This document shows, piece by piece, positions 8,501 to 17,334 of a stretch of 64,000 bases of DNA. The first letter of the stretch is position 1, and every line of letters starts with the position of its first letter. A program made the position numbers and the translations under genes. The DNA is taken from contig NZ_JACHCI010000005.1 of NCBI RefSeq assembly GCF_014200675.1, positions 266,988-330,987 on the forward strand, written 5' to 3'. Below the pieces are notes generated by a model, which saw only the letters and a list, made by a program, of their open reading frames with translations, made no database searches and had not been told where the DNA came from. This DNA comes from Janthinobacterium saanense. Lineage in GTDB: Bacteria; Pseudomonadota; Gammaproteobacteria; Burkholderiales; Burkholderiaceae_D.

Positions 8501-10818
8501 ACAGCGGCTTCGATCACGCGGCCATGCTGGAACACGTGGACCCCGAGACGCCAGCGGCCATGCCGGTATCCGTGTCGGCCGATGCCGCTGCGCTGCTGGC
8601 AGCCAGCGCCGGCATCAGCGATGAACTCGATCCTGAATTATTGTCCGTGTTCCTCGAAGAAGGGGCCGACCTGCTGCCGCGCATCGGCGAAGCGCTGCGC
8701 AGCTGGCAGCAGCAGCCGCACGACAGCAGCCAGGCGCAGATGCTGCTGCGTACCCTGCACACGGTCAAGGGCAGCGCGCGCATGGCCGGTGCGATGCGCC
8801 TGGGCCAGCATGCGCATGAAATCGAGACGCATATCGAAAACATGCTGCATGCGGGCACCGCCACGCCGCAAGCGTTCGAGGAATTGCTGGCCCATTACGA
8901 CCATGCGCAGCACCTGTTCGAACAATTGCAGCAACCGCTGCTGCCCTTGCCGGGCATGGAAGAGACGCCCGTGGTGGAGCCCAAGGCCGCGCTGGTGCGC
9001 GTGCGTGCCGATATCCTCGACCGCCTGGTGAACCAGGCAGGTGAAGTGTCGATTACGCGCTCCAAGATGGAAAATGAAATAGGTTTGCTGGGCGCCTCGA
9101 TGGCTGAATTTTCAGACAACCTGGCGCGCTTGCGGCGCCAGTTGCGCGAAGTAGAAATGCAGGCCGAATCGCAAATCGCCTCGCGCATGGCGGTGGGCAG
9201 CGAGCGCGATTTCGATCCGCTGGAATTCGACCGTTTTACGCGCTTGCAGGAACTCACGCGCATGATGGCTGAAAGCGTCAACGACGTGGCCTCCTTTTAT
9301 GAAAACCTGCGCCATGGCGTCGATGCCGTGGGCGACGACCTGGTGCTGCAGGCGCGGCTGACGCGCGAACTGCAGCGCGACCTGATGCAGGTTCGCATGG
9401 TGCCGTTTGCCAGCATCGCCGAGCGATTGTTCCGGGTGGCGCGGCAAAGCGCCAAGGAAGTCGACAAGCGGGTCAACCTCGATATTCGCGGTGGCAGCGT
9501 GGAGATCGACCGCAGCGTACTGGAACGCATGGCCGCGCCATTTGAACACTTGCTGCGCAATGCCATCGTGCACGGCATCGAGGCGCGCCAGGCGCGGGTG
9601 CAGGATGGCAAGAACGAGACGGGCGAATTGCTGCTGCAGGTCAGCCAGCAGGGCAATGAAGTGGCGATCGCTTTTTCCGACGACGGCGCGGGCCTGGACC
9701 TGGAACGCATACGCAGCAAGGCGCACAGCGCGGGCCTGGTGGCGCCAGACGCGCCACTGAGCGATGCGCAGGCGGCCGACCTGATTTTTGCCCCCGGCTT
9801 TTCTACCGCCGACAGCCTGACGGAACTGGCGGGGCGCGGCTTTGGCATGGATATCGTGCGTTCCGAAGTGCTGGCGCTGGGTGGACGCGTGGAGACGCTG
9901 TCCACGCCGGGCCAGGGTTTGCGCTTCACGATACATTTGCCCTTGACCCTGGCCGTGACCCAGGTGGTGCTGCTGGTGGCGAACGGGCAAACCTATGCCT
10001 TGCCTTCCGTGCTGGTGGAACAGGTGCTGCACCTGAAAGGCGAGCAGCTGGCGCAGGTGCGCGTTACTGGCCGTATCGAGTCGCACGAACAATCGCTGGC
10101 CCTGCAGCATTTGTCGGCCATGCTGGGCGAGACGCCGGTGCCAGATGAGGCGCAGCGTTATGTGCCCGTGCTGTTGCTGCGCAATGGCAATGACAGGCTG
10201 GCGCTGGAAGTGGATGAAGTGCTGGGCAACCGCGAAGTGGTGGTGAAAAACGTGGGGCCGCAGCTGGCGCGCATGCCGGGCATCGCCGGCGCCACGGTGC
10301 TGGGCACGGGCGATATCGTATTGATCCTGAATCCGGTGGCACTGGCGCAGCATCTGGAACATCATCCCGAACTGCTGTCGCAATATGCGCTGGCAGCAGG
10401 CGAGCATCGCAGCGCAGCGACCGTGCTGGCCGCGCCGCGTGCCTGCGTGATGGTGGTCGACGATTCGCTGACCGTGCGCCGCGTGATGCAGCGTTTGTTC
10501 GAGCGTGAAGGTTATCAGGTGCTGCTGGCCAAAGATGGCGTCGATGCGCTGGAGCAGTTGCATGAACTGCCGGCAGCCGCGCTGCCGGCGCTGCTGCTGG
10601 TCGATATCGAGATGCCGCGCATGGATGGTTTTGACTTGACGCGCAATGTACGCAGCGATGCGAAAACGCAGGCCATTCCCGTCGTCATGATCACCTCGCG
10701 CAGCGCCGATAAGCACCGCCAGCACGCCCTGGAGCTGGGCGTGAATGCCTACTTCGGCAAGCCCTTCCAGGAACAGGAATTGCTGGCCGAAGTCGAACAT
10801 CTGCTGGCAGGCGGCTGA
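5584..10818 (+). CDS. chpA: Hybrid chemosensory histidine kinase ChpA/PilL
   Basis: This 1744-residue CheA-like kinase drives PilG/PilH phosphorylation. The first ~600 residues are helical and divergent. Three Hpt domains show phospho-His at 651 (FHTLKGSSRM), 831 (VHTLAGSSGT) and 1059 (LHTVKGSARM). A CheA dimerisation/linker segment (LDRLVNQAGEVSITRSKMEN) starts near 1145. The HATPase has an N box (EHLLRNAIVHGIEARQ, ~1320), G1 (FSDDGAGLD, ~1365) and G2 (GRGFGMDIV, ~1418). A CheW-like domain spans ~1450-1590, and a C-terminal receiver has Asp 1674 (LLVDIEMPRMDG). The Pseudomonas ChpA is longer with more Hpt/Spt modules, so this is a reduced version. It ends 1 base before the convergent photolyase stop. 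Confidence 0.93.
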   Translation: MSTADSPQQSRQFDSEPLSWVMAEIREALGRSKTALFEAGGREREERATALQHARSHLHQAHGALVMVDVEGASMLTAGAEQALARFRDGSLEYTVDHAQVVSELYQAIVEYLEDLLAGAPAQATRLFPYYRALQTMLGAERIHPAELFFPPAPPPGLSIALAEPVIAADYPAWRTRFEKSLLPFLKAQEPQAQRQHAAALHDTLMLVADAQHDGYARTFWFAMQACAELAASGQGAGSLASSLYLKQLFGSMNQQLRRLAQGTGTLPEALLREALFFISSAQEPTPAAQQLRAVFALDGLLPDDVETRRYGQVDQDALQGACAALAQARTSWTRLAQADLDPALAGAFDTSLQQAAQHAETLKVPALASLLRQCAQVARLAVSSGRSAALEQEIGTALLFAETGLEQLRRLPDDFAGNAETIAARLQALQAGEAPPSFVAGELTRQIEQGQSIAAQAEAMKSGLRQVEKKLNDYYADASRLPALADAGPVLQQMQETLAGLSQDDAVAAVRQVALAVSQLAPGTDAEVLDDIAQNVSALGFFVDMLGRNAAAARGRFHFDAAANTFRALPFEKVAAASTVPVPLLDQELPVVPPSSADVAALPEGIDAEMLDIFLAEAREVLAFIDTTLALPREQAASGEHLAMLRRSFHTLKGSSRMIGLAQFAVAAGAIERVLNTWLAESRPASDDLFTLLNYGWYQLSEWVAELEGGSGQEREAGMLLDAAGRVRDGGPFELRKPRVESAALKPLEKPAVPLVSNGNVIGLPLATAPAPHQATEDNLKHVGELRISLPLYNIYLAETDELLRVLTRDFGEWRHEQRAVSGDALQAVHTLAGSSGTVGFIALRDLAHALEVAIETAVPPVTGLLDAQHDVLERATQVIAQMLQAFALGDLAPAQPDTIAALNALWRELTAPPSDSAAQQLETLFADMYASIVGAPAQEAPAIASAVEVPQLDALFEAAYASIIGSDDLFDSGFDHAAMLEHVDPETPAAMPVSVSADAAALLAASAGISDELDPELLSVFLEEGADLLPRIGEALRSWQQQPHDSSQAQMLLRTLHTVKGSARMAGAMRLGQHAHEIETHIENMLHAGTATPQAFEELLAHYDHAQHLFEQLQQPLLPLPGMEETPVVEPKAALVRVRADILDRLVNQAGEVSITRSKMENEIGLLGASMAEFSDNLARLRRQLREVEMQAESQIASRMAVGSERDFDPLEFDRFTRLQELTRMMAESVNDVASFYENLRHGVDAVGDDLVLQARLTRELQRDLMQVRMVPFASIAERLFRVARQSAKEVDKRVNLDIRGGSVEIDRSVLERMAAPFEHLLRNAIVHGIEARQARVQDGKNETGELLLQVSQQGNEVAIAFSDDGAGLDLERIRSKAHSAGLVAPDAPLSDAQAADLIFAPGFSTADSLTELAGRGFGMDIVRSEVLALGGRVETLSTPGQGLRFTIHLPLTLAVTQVVLLVANGQTYALPSVLVEQVLHLKGEQLAQVRVTGRIESHEQSLALQHLSAMLGETPVPDEAQRYVPVLLLRNGNDRLALEVDEVLGNREVVVKNVGPQLARMPGIAGATVLGTGDIVLILNPVALAQHLEHHPELLSQYALAAGEHRSAATVLAAPRACVMVVDDSLTVRRVMQRLFEREGYQVLLAKDGVDALEQLHELPAAALPALLLVDIEMPRMDGFDLTRNVRSDAKTQAIPVVMITSRSADKHRQHALELGVNAYFGKPFQEQELLAEVEHLLAGG

Positions 10819-10819
10819 T

Positions 10820-12280
10820 TTACGCGACTACTTTGACCACCGCATAGCGCTCCAGCGTTTCCTTGCGCGCTTCATCATGCTGCACGATCGGTGCCGGGTA
10901 GTCGCGTCCCAGCACGATGTTTTTTTGTTCGAGCAGCATGCGCGGCACCAGCCATGGCGCATGGATTTCCTTGTCGCCCAAAGCCTTCAGCTGCGGCAGG
11001 TAGCGGCGGATGAAGCGCCCCGAGGCATCGAATTTTTCCGATTGCGTGATCGGATTGAAGATGCGGAAATAGGGCTGGGCGTCGCAGCCCGATGAGGAAG
11101 CCCACTGCCAGCCGCCATTGTTCGAGGCCAGGTCGAAGTCGTTCAGGTGCAGCGCGAAATACGCTTCGCCACGGCGCCAGTCGATGCCCAGGTCCTTGAT
11201 CAAAAAGCAGGCGGTGACCATGCGCAGGCGGTTATGCATATAACCTGTCTGGTTCAGCTGCGCCATGGCGGCATCGACCAGCGGGTAGCCGGTGCGCCCT
11301 TCGCACCAGGCGGCAAACGCGTCGTCGGCTTGCTCGCCCGTTTCCCATGCAATCGCGTCGTAGGCCGGCTTGAAGGCGCCGTTTTCCACGTGCGGATTCT
11401 GGTACAAAATCATGGCGTAGAAGTCGCGCCAGATCAGTTCGGCCAGCCAGACGGGCGCGCCATCGCCGCCGCCGCCCCGGTCCATCAAGTCGACGACCGT
11501 GCGCACCAGGTAGCGCAGCGAGACGGTGCCGAAGCGCAGGTGCATCGACAGATACGATGGCCCCTTCAGGGCAGGAAAGTCGCGCGCCACATCGTATTTG
11601 GCGACGCGTCCCAGGAAGTCGTCGAACAGTTTGCTGGCGCCCGACATGCCGGTGGGAATCGCCAGTGCGTGCAGATTGCTGGGCTCGAAACCCAGTTCGA
11701 CCAGGGTCGGCAGTGCCTGCTCCGTAGCGCGCGGCGGCGCAAAATGGGCAGCATGCGGCTCGATATCAAAGGAGGCCAGGCAGGTGGGTTCCGCGCGCAT
11801 TTTTTTCAGCCAGGCGTTTTTATACGGCGTGTAGACGGTGTACGGTTTGCTTGACAGGGTCAGTACTTCATCTTTTTCAAAGATGACCTGGTCCTTGAAG
11901 CTGAACCACAGCCGCGTGTCGGCCGCCAGTTGGGCAGCGACTGCGTCGTCACGGGCCATCGTCTGCGGTTCATAGTCGTGGTTGGTGAATACGGCGTCGG
12001 CGTTCAATTCGGCTGCCAGGCGCGGTATCGCGAGTGCCGCGTCGGCATGCAGCACGATCAGGTCGCCGCCCAGCGCGCGCAATTCGGCCGCCAGTTCAGC
12101 CACGCTGGCATGGATGAAATCGACCCTGCGGTCGCGGCGCGGCAAGCTGTCCAGAATGGCGGTGTCGTAGACAAACACACAATGTACGGCCTGGCTGAGG
12201 CGCAGGGCATGGTGCAATGCAGCATGGTCAAAGGCGCGCAAATCGCGCCGAAACCAGACCAGGGCAGTCTTGATTGTCAT
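10820..12280 (-). CDS. phrB: Deoxyribodipyrimidine photolyase (class I CPD photolyase)
   Basis: This 486-residue flavoprotein uses light to split cyclobutane pyrimidine dimers. The N-terminal antenna domain begins TALVWFRRDLRAFDHAAL. The FAD domain carries LIWRDFYAMILY, GRTGYPLVDAAM, MHNRLRMVTACFLIKDLGID and the NGGWQWASSSGCDAQPYFRI region (key residues N, W, W, D), all classic class I signatures. Length is normal. It is transcribed leftwards and converges with chpA almost stop to stop. It is divergent from yqgE across 320 bases. Confidence 0.95.
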   Translation of the reverse strand: MTIKTALVWFRRDLRAFDHAALHHALRLSQAVHCVFVYDTAILDSLPRRDRRVDFIHASVAELAAELRALGGDLIVLHADAALAIPRLAAELNADAVFTNHDYEPQTMARDDAVAAQLAADTRLWFSFKDQVIFEKDEVLTLSSKPYTVYTPYKNAWLKKMRAEPTCLASFDIEPHAAHFAPPRATEQALPTLVELGFEPSNLHALAIPTGMSGASKLFDDFLGRVAKYDVARDFPALKGPSYLSMHLRFGTVSLRYLVRTVVDLMDRGGGGDGAPVWLAELIWRDFYAMILYQNPHVENGAFKPAYDAIAWETGEQADDAFAAWCEGRTGYPLVDAAMAQLNQTGYMHNRLRMVTACFLIKDLGIDWRRGEAYFALHLNDFDLASNNGGWQWASSSGCDAQPYFRIFNPITQSEKFDASGRFIRRYLPQLKALGDKEIHAPWLVPRMLLEQKNIVLGRDYPAPIVQHDEARKETLERYAVVKVVA

Positions 12281-12600
12281 TATTTATTGTGTTTCGGGTC
12301 AAAGAAAGGTTTATTTTCGCCGCAGACGGTCTGTTATGGCCGTTCGCGCCGTGCCTTTGGCGTCGCTGCAATGGCAATTCAGTGTAAACTAGCAGATAGT
12401 TTCGCGGCGTTTTGCGCGCGATAATGGTTTTGCCAGCCATATTATTATTGTATGGATAATGTATAGCCAGTAGCCAAAAACAAACAACCATAATAAAGGC
12501 TGACACTGGCAAGCGGGGGAAGTTCCATGCGGCCAGCAGCGTCAGCCTACACAAGGGGTAAGTGAGACTTGCCAGCAAGCCCACAGAGAGAGTATCGCGT
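12281..12600. other. Non-coding stretch between phrB and yqgE
   Basis: These 320 bases separate divergent genes and must hold both promoters. The middle (about 12430-12495) is AT-rich compared with its surroundings, which suits promoter DNA. An AAGGGG sequence at 12552-12557 followed by GTG at 12562 could be an alternative start for yqgE. No RNA or repeat was recognised. Confidence 0.5.
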
Positions 12601-13248
12601 ATGAAAAAGAGTAAAATCGACCACACTCTGCCAGGACATCGCTTGATGCAGGGAGTCAGTGAGCTGGCCGCGCCCGGCGCATCGACCCTGAATCTGGCGA
12701 ATCACTTCCTGATCGCGATGCCGGCGATGCAAGACCCGGTCTTCGGCGGCACCGTCGTCTACGTTTGCGAACACAATGAAAACGGCGTGCTGGGCGTCGT
12801 CATCAATAAGCCCACCGACATGACGATGGAAGTGCTGTTCGACCGCATCGACCTGAAACTGGCCGGCAGCAGCGAAGCGCCCATCGTCAATGAACCCATT
12901 ATGTTTGGCGGCCCGGTGCAGGATGACCGCGGCTTCGTGCTGCACACGCCAGGCGCGCGCTATTCCTCGTCGCTGACGGTGACCGATGAAGTGGCGTTTA
13001 CCACCTCCATCGACGTGCTCGAAGCCGTTGCCAAGGGCGATGGCCCCGAGCGCATGCTGGTCTCCATCGGCTATTCGGGCTGGAGCCCGGGCCAGCTGGA
13101 AGACGAGATCGGCCGCAATGGCTGGCTGACGGTGGGCGCTTCGGCCGACATCCTGTTCGACTTCCCGATCGAAGACCGCTACGTGGCGGCCATCAAATTG
13201 CTGGGTATCGATCCATTGATGTTGGCGAGCGAGGCCGGACACGCATGA
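12601..13248 (+). CDS. yqgE: YqgE/AlgH family protein (DUF179)
   Basis: A 215-residue cytosolic protein of unknown biochemical role. The hallmark segment LANHFLIAMPAMQDPVFGGT is followed by VVYVCEHNENGVLGVVINKP, and the family's G-rich C-terminal region (IGYSGWSPGQLEDEI) is present. The ATG at 12601 follows GAGAG at 8 bases. A GTG at 12562 with AAGGGG upstream would add 13 residues, so the start is not settled. Either form has a longer N terminus than the E. coli protein. The stop overlaps ruvX (ATGA), the usual yqgE-ruvX coupling. Confidence 0.9.
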   Translation: MKKSKIDHTLPGHRLMQGVSELAAPGASTLNLANHFLIAMPAMQDPVFGGTVVYVCEHNENGVLGVVINKPTDMTMEVLFDRIDLKLAGSSEAPIVNEPIMFGGPVQDDRGFVLHTPGARYSSSLTVTDEVAFTTSIDVLEAVAKGDGPERMLVSIGYSGWSPGQLEDEIGRNGWLTVGASADILFDFPIEDRYVAAIKLLGIDPLMLASEAGHA

Positions 13249-13643
13249 GCGATGGGACCATCGACACCATCCTCGCCTTCGATTTCGGCTTGAAACGTAT
13301 CGGTGTGGCCATCGGCAATACCATGATTTGCCAGGCCAAGCCGCTCAGCGTGATCACGGCCACGGCGAACGAACCGAAGTTCGCCGCCATCGCCGAGCTG
13401 CTCAAGGAGTGGGGCGCCAGCCGCATCGTGGTGGGCTTGCCCAGCCACCCGGACGGCACCGAACACGAGATGAGCGCGCGCTGCCGCCGCTTTGCCAACC
13501 AGGTGCACGGCCGCTTCAACCTGCCGGTGGAACTGGTCGATGAACGCTATTCTTCGGCCGTGATCTCGGCCAGGCGCGGCGAGGTCATCGACGACAAGGC
13601 CGCCGCCGTCATCCTGCAGCAGTATTTCGACGCAAACTATTGA
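13245..13643 (+). CDS. ruvX: Putative pre-16S rRNA nuclease / Holliday junction resolvase-like RuvX (YqgF)
   Basis: A 132-residue RNase H-fold protein needed for 16S rRNA 5'-end maturation. The conserved ILAFDFGLKRIGVAIG motif with its catalytic Asp is at residues 9-24. VVGLPSHPDGTEHEMS is in the middle, and VDERYSS plus IDDKAAAVILQQYF close the domain. It overlaps yqgE by 4 bases and lies 39 bases before pyrR. This matches the conserved yqgE-ruvX-pyrR-pyrB order in beta- and gammaproteobacteria. Confidence 0.94.
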   Translation: MSDGTIDTILAFDFGLKRIGVAIGNTMICQAKPLSVITATANEPKFAAIAELLKEWGASRIVVGLPSHPDGTEHEMSARCRRFANQVHGRFNLPVELVDERYSSAVISARRGEVIDDKAAAVILQQYFDANY

Positions 13644-13682
13644 GTATCCCTTCCATCGATTTTCTGACCCACTAAGAACTCT

Positions 13683-14207
13683 ATGCCGTATCCAACGTAT
13701 CCTTCCCAACTCGACGCCGAGGCCCTGTACGCGGTCTTGCTGCAGCAGGTGCAGAGCGGTCTGTCGGGCGTCAACAATGTGGCCATCGTCGGCATCCATT
13801 CGGGCGGCGCCTGGCTGGCTGAACGCCTGGCGCGCGACCTGAACCTGCTTGACCGCCTGGGCGTGCTCGATGTGTCTTTTTACCGCGACGACTTTGCCCA
13901 GAAAGGCTTGCATGCCGACGTGAAGCCGACGCAGATCGCCTTTGACGTGGCCGGCGCCACCATCCTGCTGGTCGACGATGTGCTGTACACGGGCCGCACC
14001 ACGCGCGCGGCCATCAATGAGTTGTTCGACTATGGCCGTCCGGCCAAGATCATGCTGGCCGCCCTGGTTGACCGGGGCGAGCGCCAGTTGCCAGTGGCCG
14101 CCGATTTCGTGGCCGCGTTCACGGCGGTGCCGCCGGGCCAGGCCCTGGTCCTGAAGCAAGCCGACGATGGAAAATTCACGCTCACCATAGACACCCACCA
14201 TGCTTAA
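13683..14207 (+). CDS. pyrR: PyrR, bifunctional pyr regulator / uracil phosphoribosyltransferase
   Basis: A 174-residue type I phosphoribosyltransferase. The PRPP-binding loop [20 protein letters not shown] is clear near residues 92-111. In Bacillus PyrR is an RNA-binding attenuator; in Proteobacteria its RNA role is less certain and UPRT-like activity or pyrB regulation is proposed. I see no obvious attenuator hairpin in the 39 bases upstream. The gene overlaps pyrB by 8 bases, so the two are translationally coupled. Confidence 0.92.
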   Translation: MPYPTYPSQLDAEALYAVLLQQVQSGLSGVNNVAIVGIHSGGAWLAERLARDLNLLDRLGVLDVSFYRDDFAQKGLHADVKPTQIAFDVAGATILLVDDVLYTGRTTRAAINELFDYGRPAKIMLAALVDRGERQLPVAADFVAAFTAVPPGQALVLKQADDGKFTLTIDTHHA

Positions 14208-15165
14208 CCCGCAACTGAACAAACACGGCGAATTGCAGCATCTGTTGACGATTGAAGGCTTGCCGAAGTCTATCGTCAACCACATCCTGGACACCGCTTC
14301 CTCCTTCGTCGGCATCTCCGACCGCGATGTCAAGAAGGTGCCGCTGATGCGCGGCAAAAGCGTTTTCAACCTGTTCTTTGAAAACTCCACGCGCACCCGC
14401 ACCACCTTCGAGATCGCCTCCAAGCGTTTGTCGGCCGACGTCATCAACCTGAACATCCAGGCCTCGTCGGCCAGCAAGGGCGAGTCCCTGCTCGACACCA
14501 TCGACAATCTGTCGGCCATGCACGCCGACATGTTCGTAGTGCGCCATGCGCAGTCGGGCGCGCCCTACCTGATCGCCAAGCACCTGATCGACACCAAACA
14601 GCCGCATGTCCACGTGGTCAACGCCGGCGACGGCCGCCACGCGCATCCGACCCAGGGCTTGCTCGACATGTACACGATCCGCCACTACAAGAAGGATTTC
14701 ACGAACCTGACGGTGGCCATCGTGGGCGATATCCTGCATAGCCGCGTGGCGCGTTCCGACATCCACGCCCTGACCACGCTGGGCGTGCCGGAAGTGCGCG
14801 CCATCGGCCCGCACACCTTGCTGCCGGGCGGCCTGGAGCAACTGGGCGTGCGCACCTTCACCAATATGGATGAAGGCTTGAAAGGCGTGGACGTGATCAT
14901 CATGCTGCGCCTGCAAAACGAGCGCATGAGCGGCGCGCTGCTGCCATCGGCGCAGGAGTATTTCAAGAGCTACGGCCTGACGCCCGAGCGCCTGGCGCTG
15001 GCGAAACCGGACGCCATCGTCATGCATCCGGGCCCGATGAACCGCGGCGTGGAAATCGATTCGGCCGTGGCCGACGGTCCGCAGGCGGTGATTCTGCCGC
15101 AGGTGACCTTCGGTATCGCCGTGCGCATGGCGGTGATGAGTATTTTGGCTGGTAATCAGGGCTGA
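14200..15165 (+). CDS. pyrB: Aspartate carbamoyltransferase catalytic subunit
   Basis: It condenses carbamoyl phosphate with aspartate, the committed step of pyrimidine synthesis. The 321-residue protein has the carbamoyl-phosphate signature [18 protein letters not shown] and the aspartate-domain motifs [13 protein letters not shown] and [13 protein letters not shown]. In Pseudomonas-type organisms PyrB assembles with the non-catalytic PyrC'. The degenerate dihydroorotase immediately downstream suggests the same here. No pyrI regulatory subunit is visible. Confidence 0.96.
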   Translation: MLNPQLNKHGELQHLLTIEGLPKSIVNHILDTASSFVGISDRDVKKVPLMRGKSVFNLFFENSTRTRTTFEIASKRLSADVINLNIQASSASKGESLLDTIDNLSAMHADMFVVRHAQSGAPYLIAKHLIDTKQPHVHVVNAGDGRHAHPTQGLLDMYTIRHYKKDFTNLTVAIVGDILHSRVARSDIHALTTLGVPEVRAIGPHTLLPGGLEQLGVRTFTNMDEGLKGVDVIIMLRLQNERMSGALLPSAQEYFKSYGLTPERLALAKPDAIVMHPGPMNRGVEIDSAVADGPQAVILPQVTFGIAVRMAVMSILAGNQG

Positions 15166-15189
15166 TAGCCCAAGGACGAGTAAGCAAGC

Positions 15190-16491
15190 ATGACGACACT
15201 ACACATCAAGAACGGCCATCTGATCGATCCCGCCAACGGCATCGATGGCTTGCAAGACCTGTTTATCGTGGACGGCAAAGTGGCCGCCGTGGGCAGCGCC
15301 CCGGCCGGCTTCAAGGCCGATACCATTTTTGACGCTGCCGGCCTGGTGGTTGCGCCTGGCCTGGTCGACCTGTCGGCCCGCCTGCGCGAACCGGGCTATG
15401 AATATAAAGCCACCCTGGAATCGGAATTGCAGGCGGCGATGCAGGGCGGCGTGACCAGCCTGGTCTGCCCGCCCGACACCGACCCCGTGCTCGACGAGCC
15501 GGGCCTGGTGGAAATGCTGAAGTACCGCGCCAAGACGCAGAACAAGGCGCATGTGCACCCGCTGGGCGCGCTGACCATGGGCTTGAAAGGGCAGGCGCTG
15601 ACGGAAATGGCGGAACTGACCGAAGCGGGCTGCATCGGCTTCGCGCAGGCCGAAGAGCCGATCGAAGACACCACCGTGCTGCTGCGCGCCATGCAGTATG
15701 CGAACACCTTCGGCTACACCGTCTGGCTGCGTCCGCAAGACCCGCATATCGGCCGTGGCGGTATCGCCCACAGCGGCCCGCTGGCTTCGCGCCTGGGCCT
15801 GTCGGGCGTGCCCGTGATGTCGGAAACCATCGCCCTGCACACGATCTTTGAACTGATGCGCGCCAGCCGCGCCAAAGTCCATCTGTGCCGCATTTCTTCG
15901 GCGGCCGGCCTGGACCTGATCCGCGCGGCCAAAGCCGAAGGTTTGCCGGTCACCTGCGACGTGGGCGTGCACCATGTACATTTGACCGACGCCGACATCG
16001 GTTTCTTCGATTCGAACGCGCGCGTCACGCCGCCATTCCGCAGCCAGCGCGACCGCGATGCGATCCGTGCCGCCCTGCTCGATGGCACCGTGGACGCCAT
16101 GTGCTCGGACCACACGCCGGTTGACGATGATGAAAAGCTGCTGCCCTTCGGCGAAGCCTCGCCTGGCGCTACCGGCCTGGAATTGCTGCTGTCGCTGGCC
16201 CTGAAATGGGCCGACGATTATGCTGAAGGGCAGCCGCAATCGGGCGCCCGTCCGTTGGCCCGCGCCGTGGCCAAGGTCACGTCCGAGGCCGCCCGCGTGG
16301 CCGGCATTCCGGCCGGCAGCCTGGCCGTCGGTGCCGAAGCCGACATCTGCGTGTTCGATCCTGCGGCCCGTTGGACGGTGTCTTCCTCGTCACTGGCCAG
16401 CCAGGGCAAGCACACGCCTTTCCTCGGCTATGAATTGACCGGCATCGTCAAGGCGACGATCGTGGCTGGACAGGTGGCGTTTCAGCGTTAA
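15190..16491 (+). CDS. pyrC': Dihydroorotase-like protein PyrC' (probably non-catalytic partner of PyrB)
   Basis: A 433-residue class I dihydroorotase homologue. Active enzymes bind two metals through an HxH in a PGxxDxHVHLREPG motif. Here it reads PGLVDLSARLREPG (about residues 55-68), so both histidines are gone. Other parts survive: CDVGVHHVHLTD, SDHTPVDDDEK and GATGLELLL. This pattern matches the inactive pseudo-dihydroorotases that scaffold PyrB dodecamers in Pseudomonas. A catalytic PyrC should therefore be encoded elsewhere. The gene follows pyrB by 24 bases and ends the operon at two hairpins. Confidence 0.9.
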   Translation: MTTLHIKNGHLIDPANGIDGLQDLFIVDGKVAAVGSAPAGFKADTIFDAAGLVVAPGLVDLSARLREPGYEYKATLESELQAAMQGGVTSLVCPPDTDPVLDEPGLVEMLKYRAKTQNKAHVHPLGALTMGLKGQALTEMAELTEAGCIGFAQAEEPIEDTTVLLRAMQYANTFGYTVWLRPQDPHIGRGGIAHSGPLASRLGLSGVPVMSETIALHTIFELMRASRAKVHLCRISSAAGLDLIRAAKAEGLPVTCDVGVHHVHLTDADIGFFDSNARVTPPFRSQRDRDAIRAALLDGTVDAMCSDHTPVDDDEKLLPFGEASPGATGLELLLSLALKWADDYAEGQPQSGARPLARAVAKVTSEAARVAGIPAGSLAVGAEADICVFDPAARWTVSSSSLASQGKHTPFLGYELTGIVKATIVAGQVAFQR

Positions 16492-16500
16492 TTGTCTTGA

Positions 16501-16553
16501 CTGGAGTGAAACTCCAGCTGACTACCGGGGTCAGACCCGCCGGGTCTGACCCC
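16501..16553. repeat. Tandem hairpins after pyrC', including copy 1 of a 27-base palindromic repeat
   Basis: The first hairpin, 16501-16517, has 7-base arms (CTGGAGT/ACTCCAG) around GAA. The second, 16527-16553, has 13-base arms GGGGTCAGACCCG/CGGGTCTGACCCC around one C. The second recurs exactly at 31952-31978. Both copies sit just after a stop codon. They may end transcription or act as a dispersed extragenic repeat; there is no T tract, so a classical intrinsic terminator is not proven. Confidence 0.8.
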
Positions 16554-16563
16554 AGAATTTGCT

Positions 16564-17334
16564 GTGGGCTTGCTTCTTATTTGGTGTGATTTGAAACCTC
16601 TGCTTACCTACCGCTTCGCGCGTATCGCTTTTCACATTTTCTACGGCATGGCCAAGAGTGCGCTGCTGTTTCCCTGGCTCGATACAGCCGGGCGCAACAA
16701 GCGCATCCGCCGCTGGTCGACGCAGCTGCTGGCCATCTGCGGCGTACAGGTGGAACTGCCTGCCGGCAGCGTGCCGGTGCTCGAGCATGCGATGGTGGTG
16801 GCCAACCACGTGTCGTGGCTCGATATCTTTGTCATCAACGCCGTCCATCCTTGCCGTTTCGTGGCCAAGGCCGAGATCCGCGCCTGGCCCTTGCTGGGCT
16901 GGTTGGCGGGACGGGCGGGCACCATCTTCATTTCGCGCGGCAGCAAGCGCGACTTGCGATTGATCTTCCAGGGGCTGGTGGATAAATTGCAGGCCGGTGA
17001 GCGGGTGGCGTTTTTCCCGGAAGGCACGACTGGCGCGCAAGGCGGCATCCTGCCGTTTCACGCGAACCTGTTCGAGGCAGCCATCGATGCGCAAGTGCCG
17101 GTGCAACCGATGGCGGTGGCCTATGTAAACAGTGCGGGGCGGCTGCACCATGCGGTCGACTTTATCGGTGACATGAGCTTTGGGCAAAGCATGGTGGCGA
17201 TACTTTCGAGCCCGCCGATCACGGCGCGCCTGACTTGCCTGGCGCCGATAGCGACGGCAGGCGCACACCGGCGCGACCTGGCGGCGGCAACGCAAGCCTT
17301 GGTGGCGGCCGCGTTGCCTGTTGAAGCAGTTTAG
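16564..17334 (+). CDS. 1-acylglycerol-phosphate acyltransferase family protein (PlsC-like)
   Basis: A 256-residue membrane-associated acyltransferase. The NHVSWLDIF motif (HxxxxD catalytic pair) and FFPEGTT substrate motif are present, and a hydrophobic N terminus anchors it. The family includes lysophosphatidate and ornithine-lipid acyltransferases; the acceptor cannot be decided here. A second, clearer PlsC lies at 32940-33680. The GTG start at 16564 lies only 10 bases after the palindromic repeat, with no good ribosome site, so the true start may be downstream. It converges with the ABC permease gene; their stop codons overlap. Confidence 0.85.
   Translation: MGLLLIWCDLKPLLTYRFARIAFHIFYGMAKSALLFPWLDTAGRNKRIRRWSTQLLAICGVQVELPAGSVPVLEHAMVVANHVSWLDIFVINAVHPCRFVAKAEIRAWPLLGWLAGRAGTIFISRGSKRDLRLIFQGLVDKLQAGERVAFFPEGTTGAQGGILPFHANLFEAAIDAQVPVQPMAVAYVNSAGRLHHAVDFIGDMSFGQSMVAILSSPPITARLTCLAPIATAGAHRRDLAAATQALVAAALPVEAV

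Noticed and set aside
9112..10800. 562-residue open frame on the minus strand opposite the chpA kinase core
   Set aside because: Same shadow pattern, with His/Gln-rich composition; the plus strand encodes HATPase, CheW and receiver motifs here.
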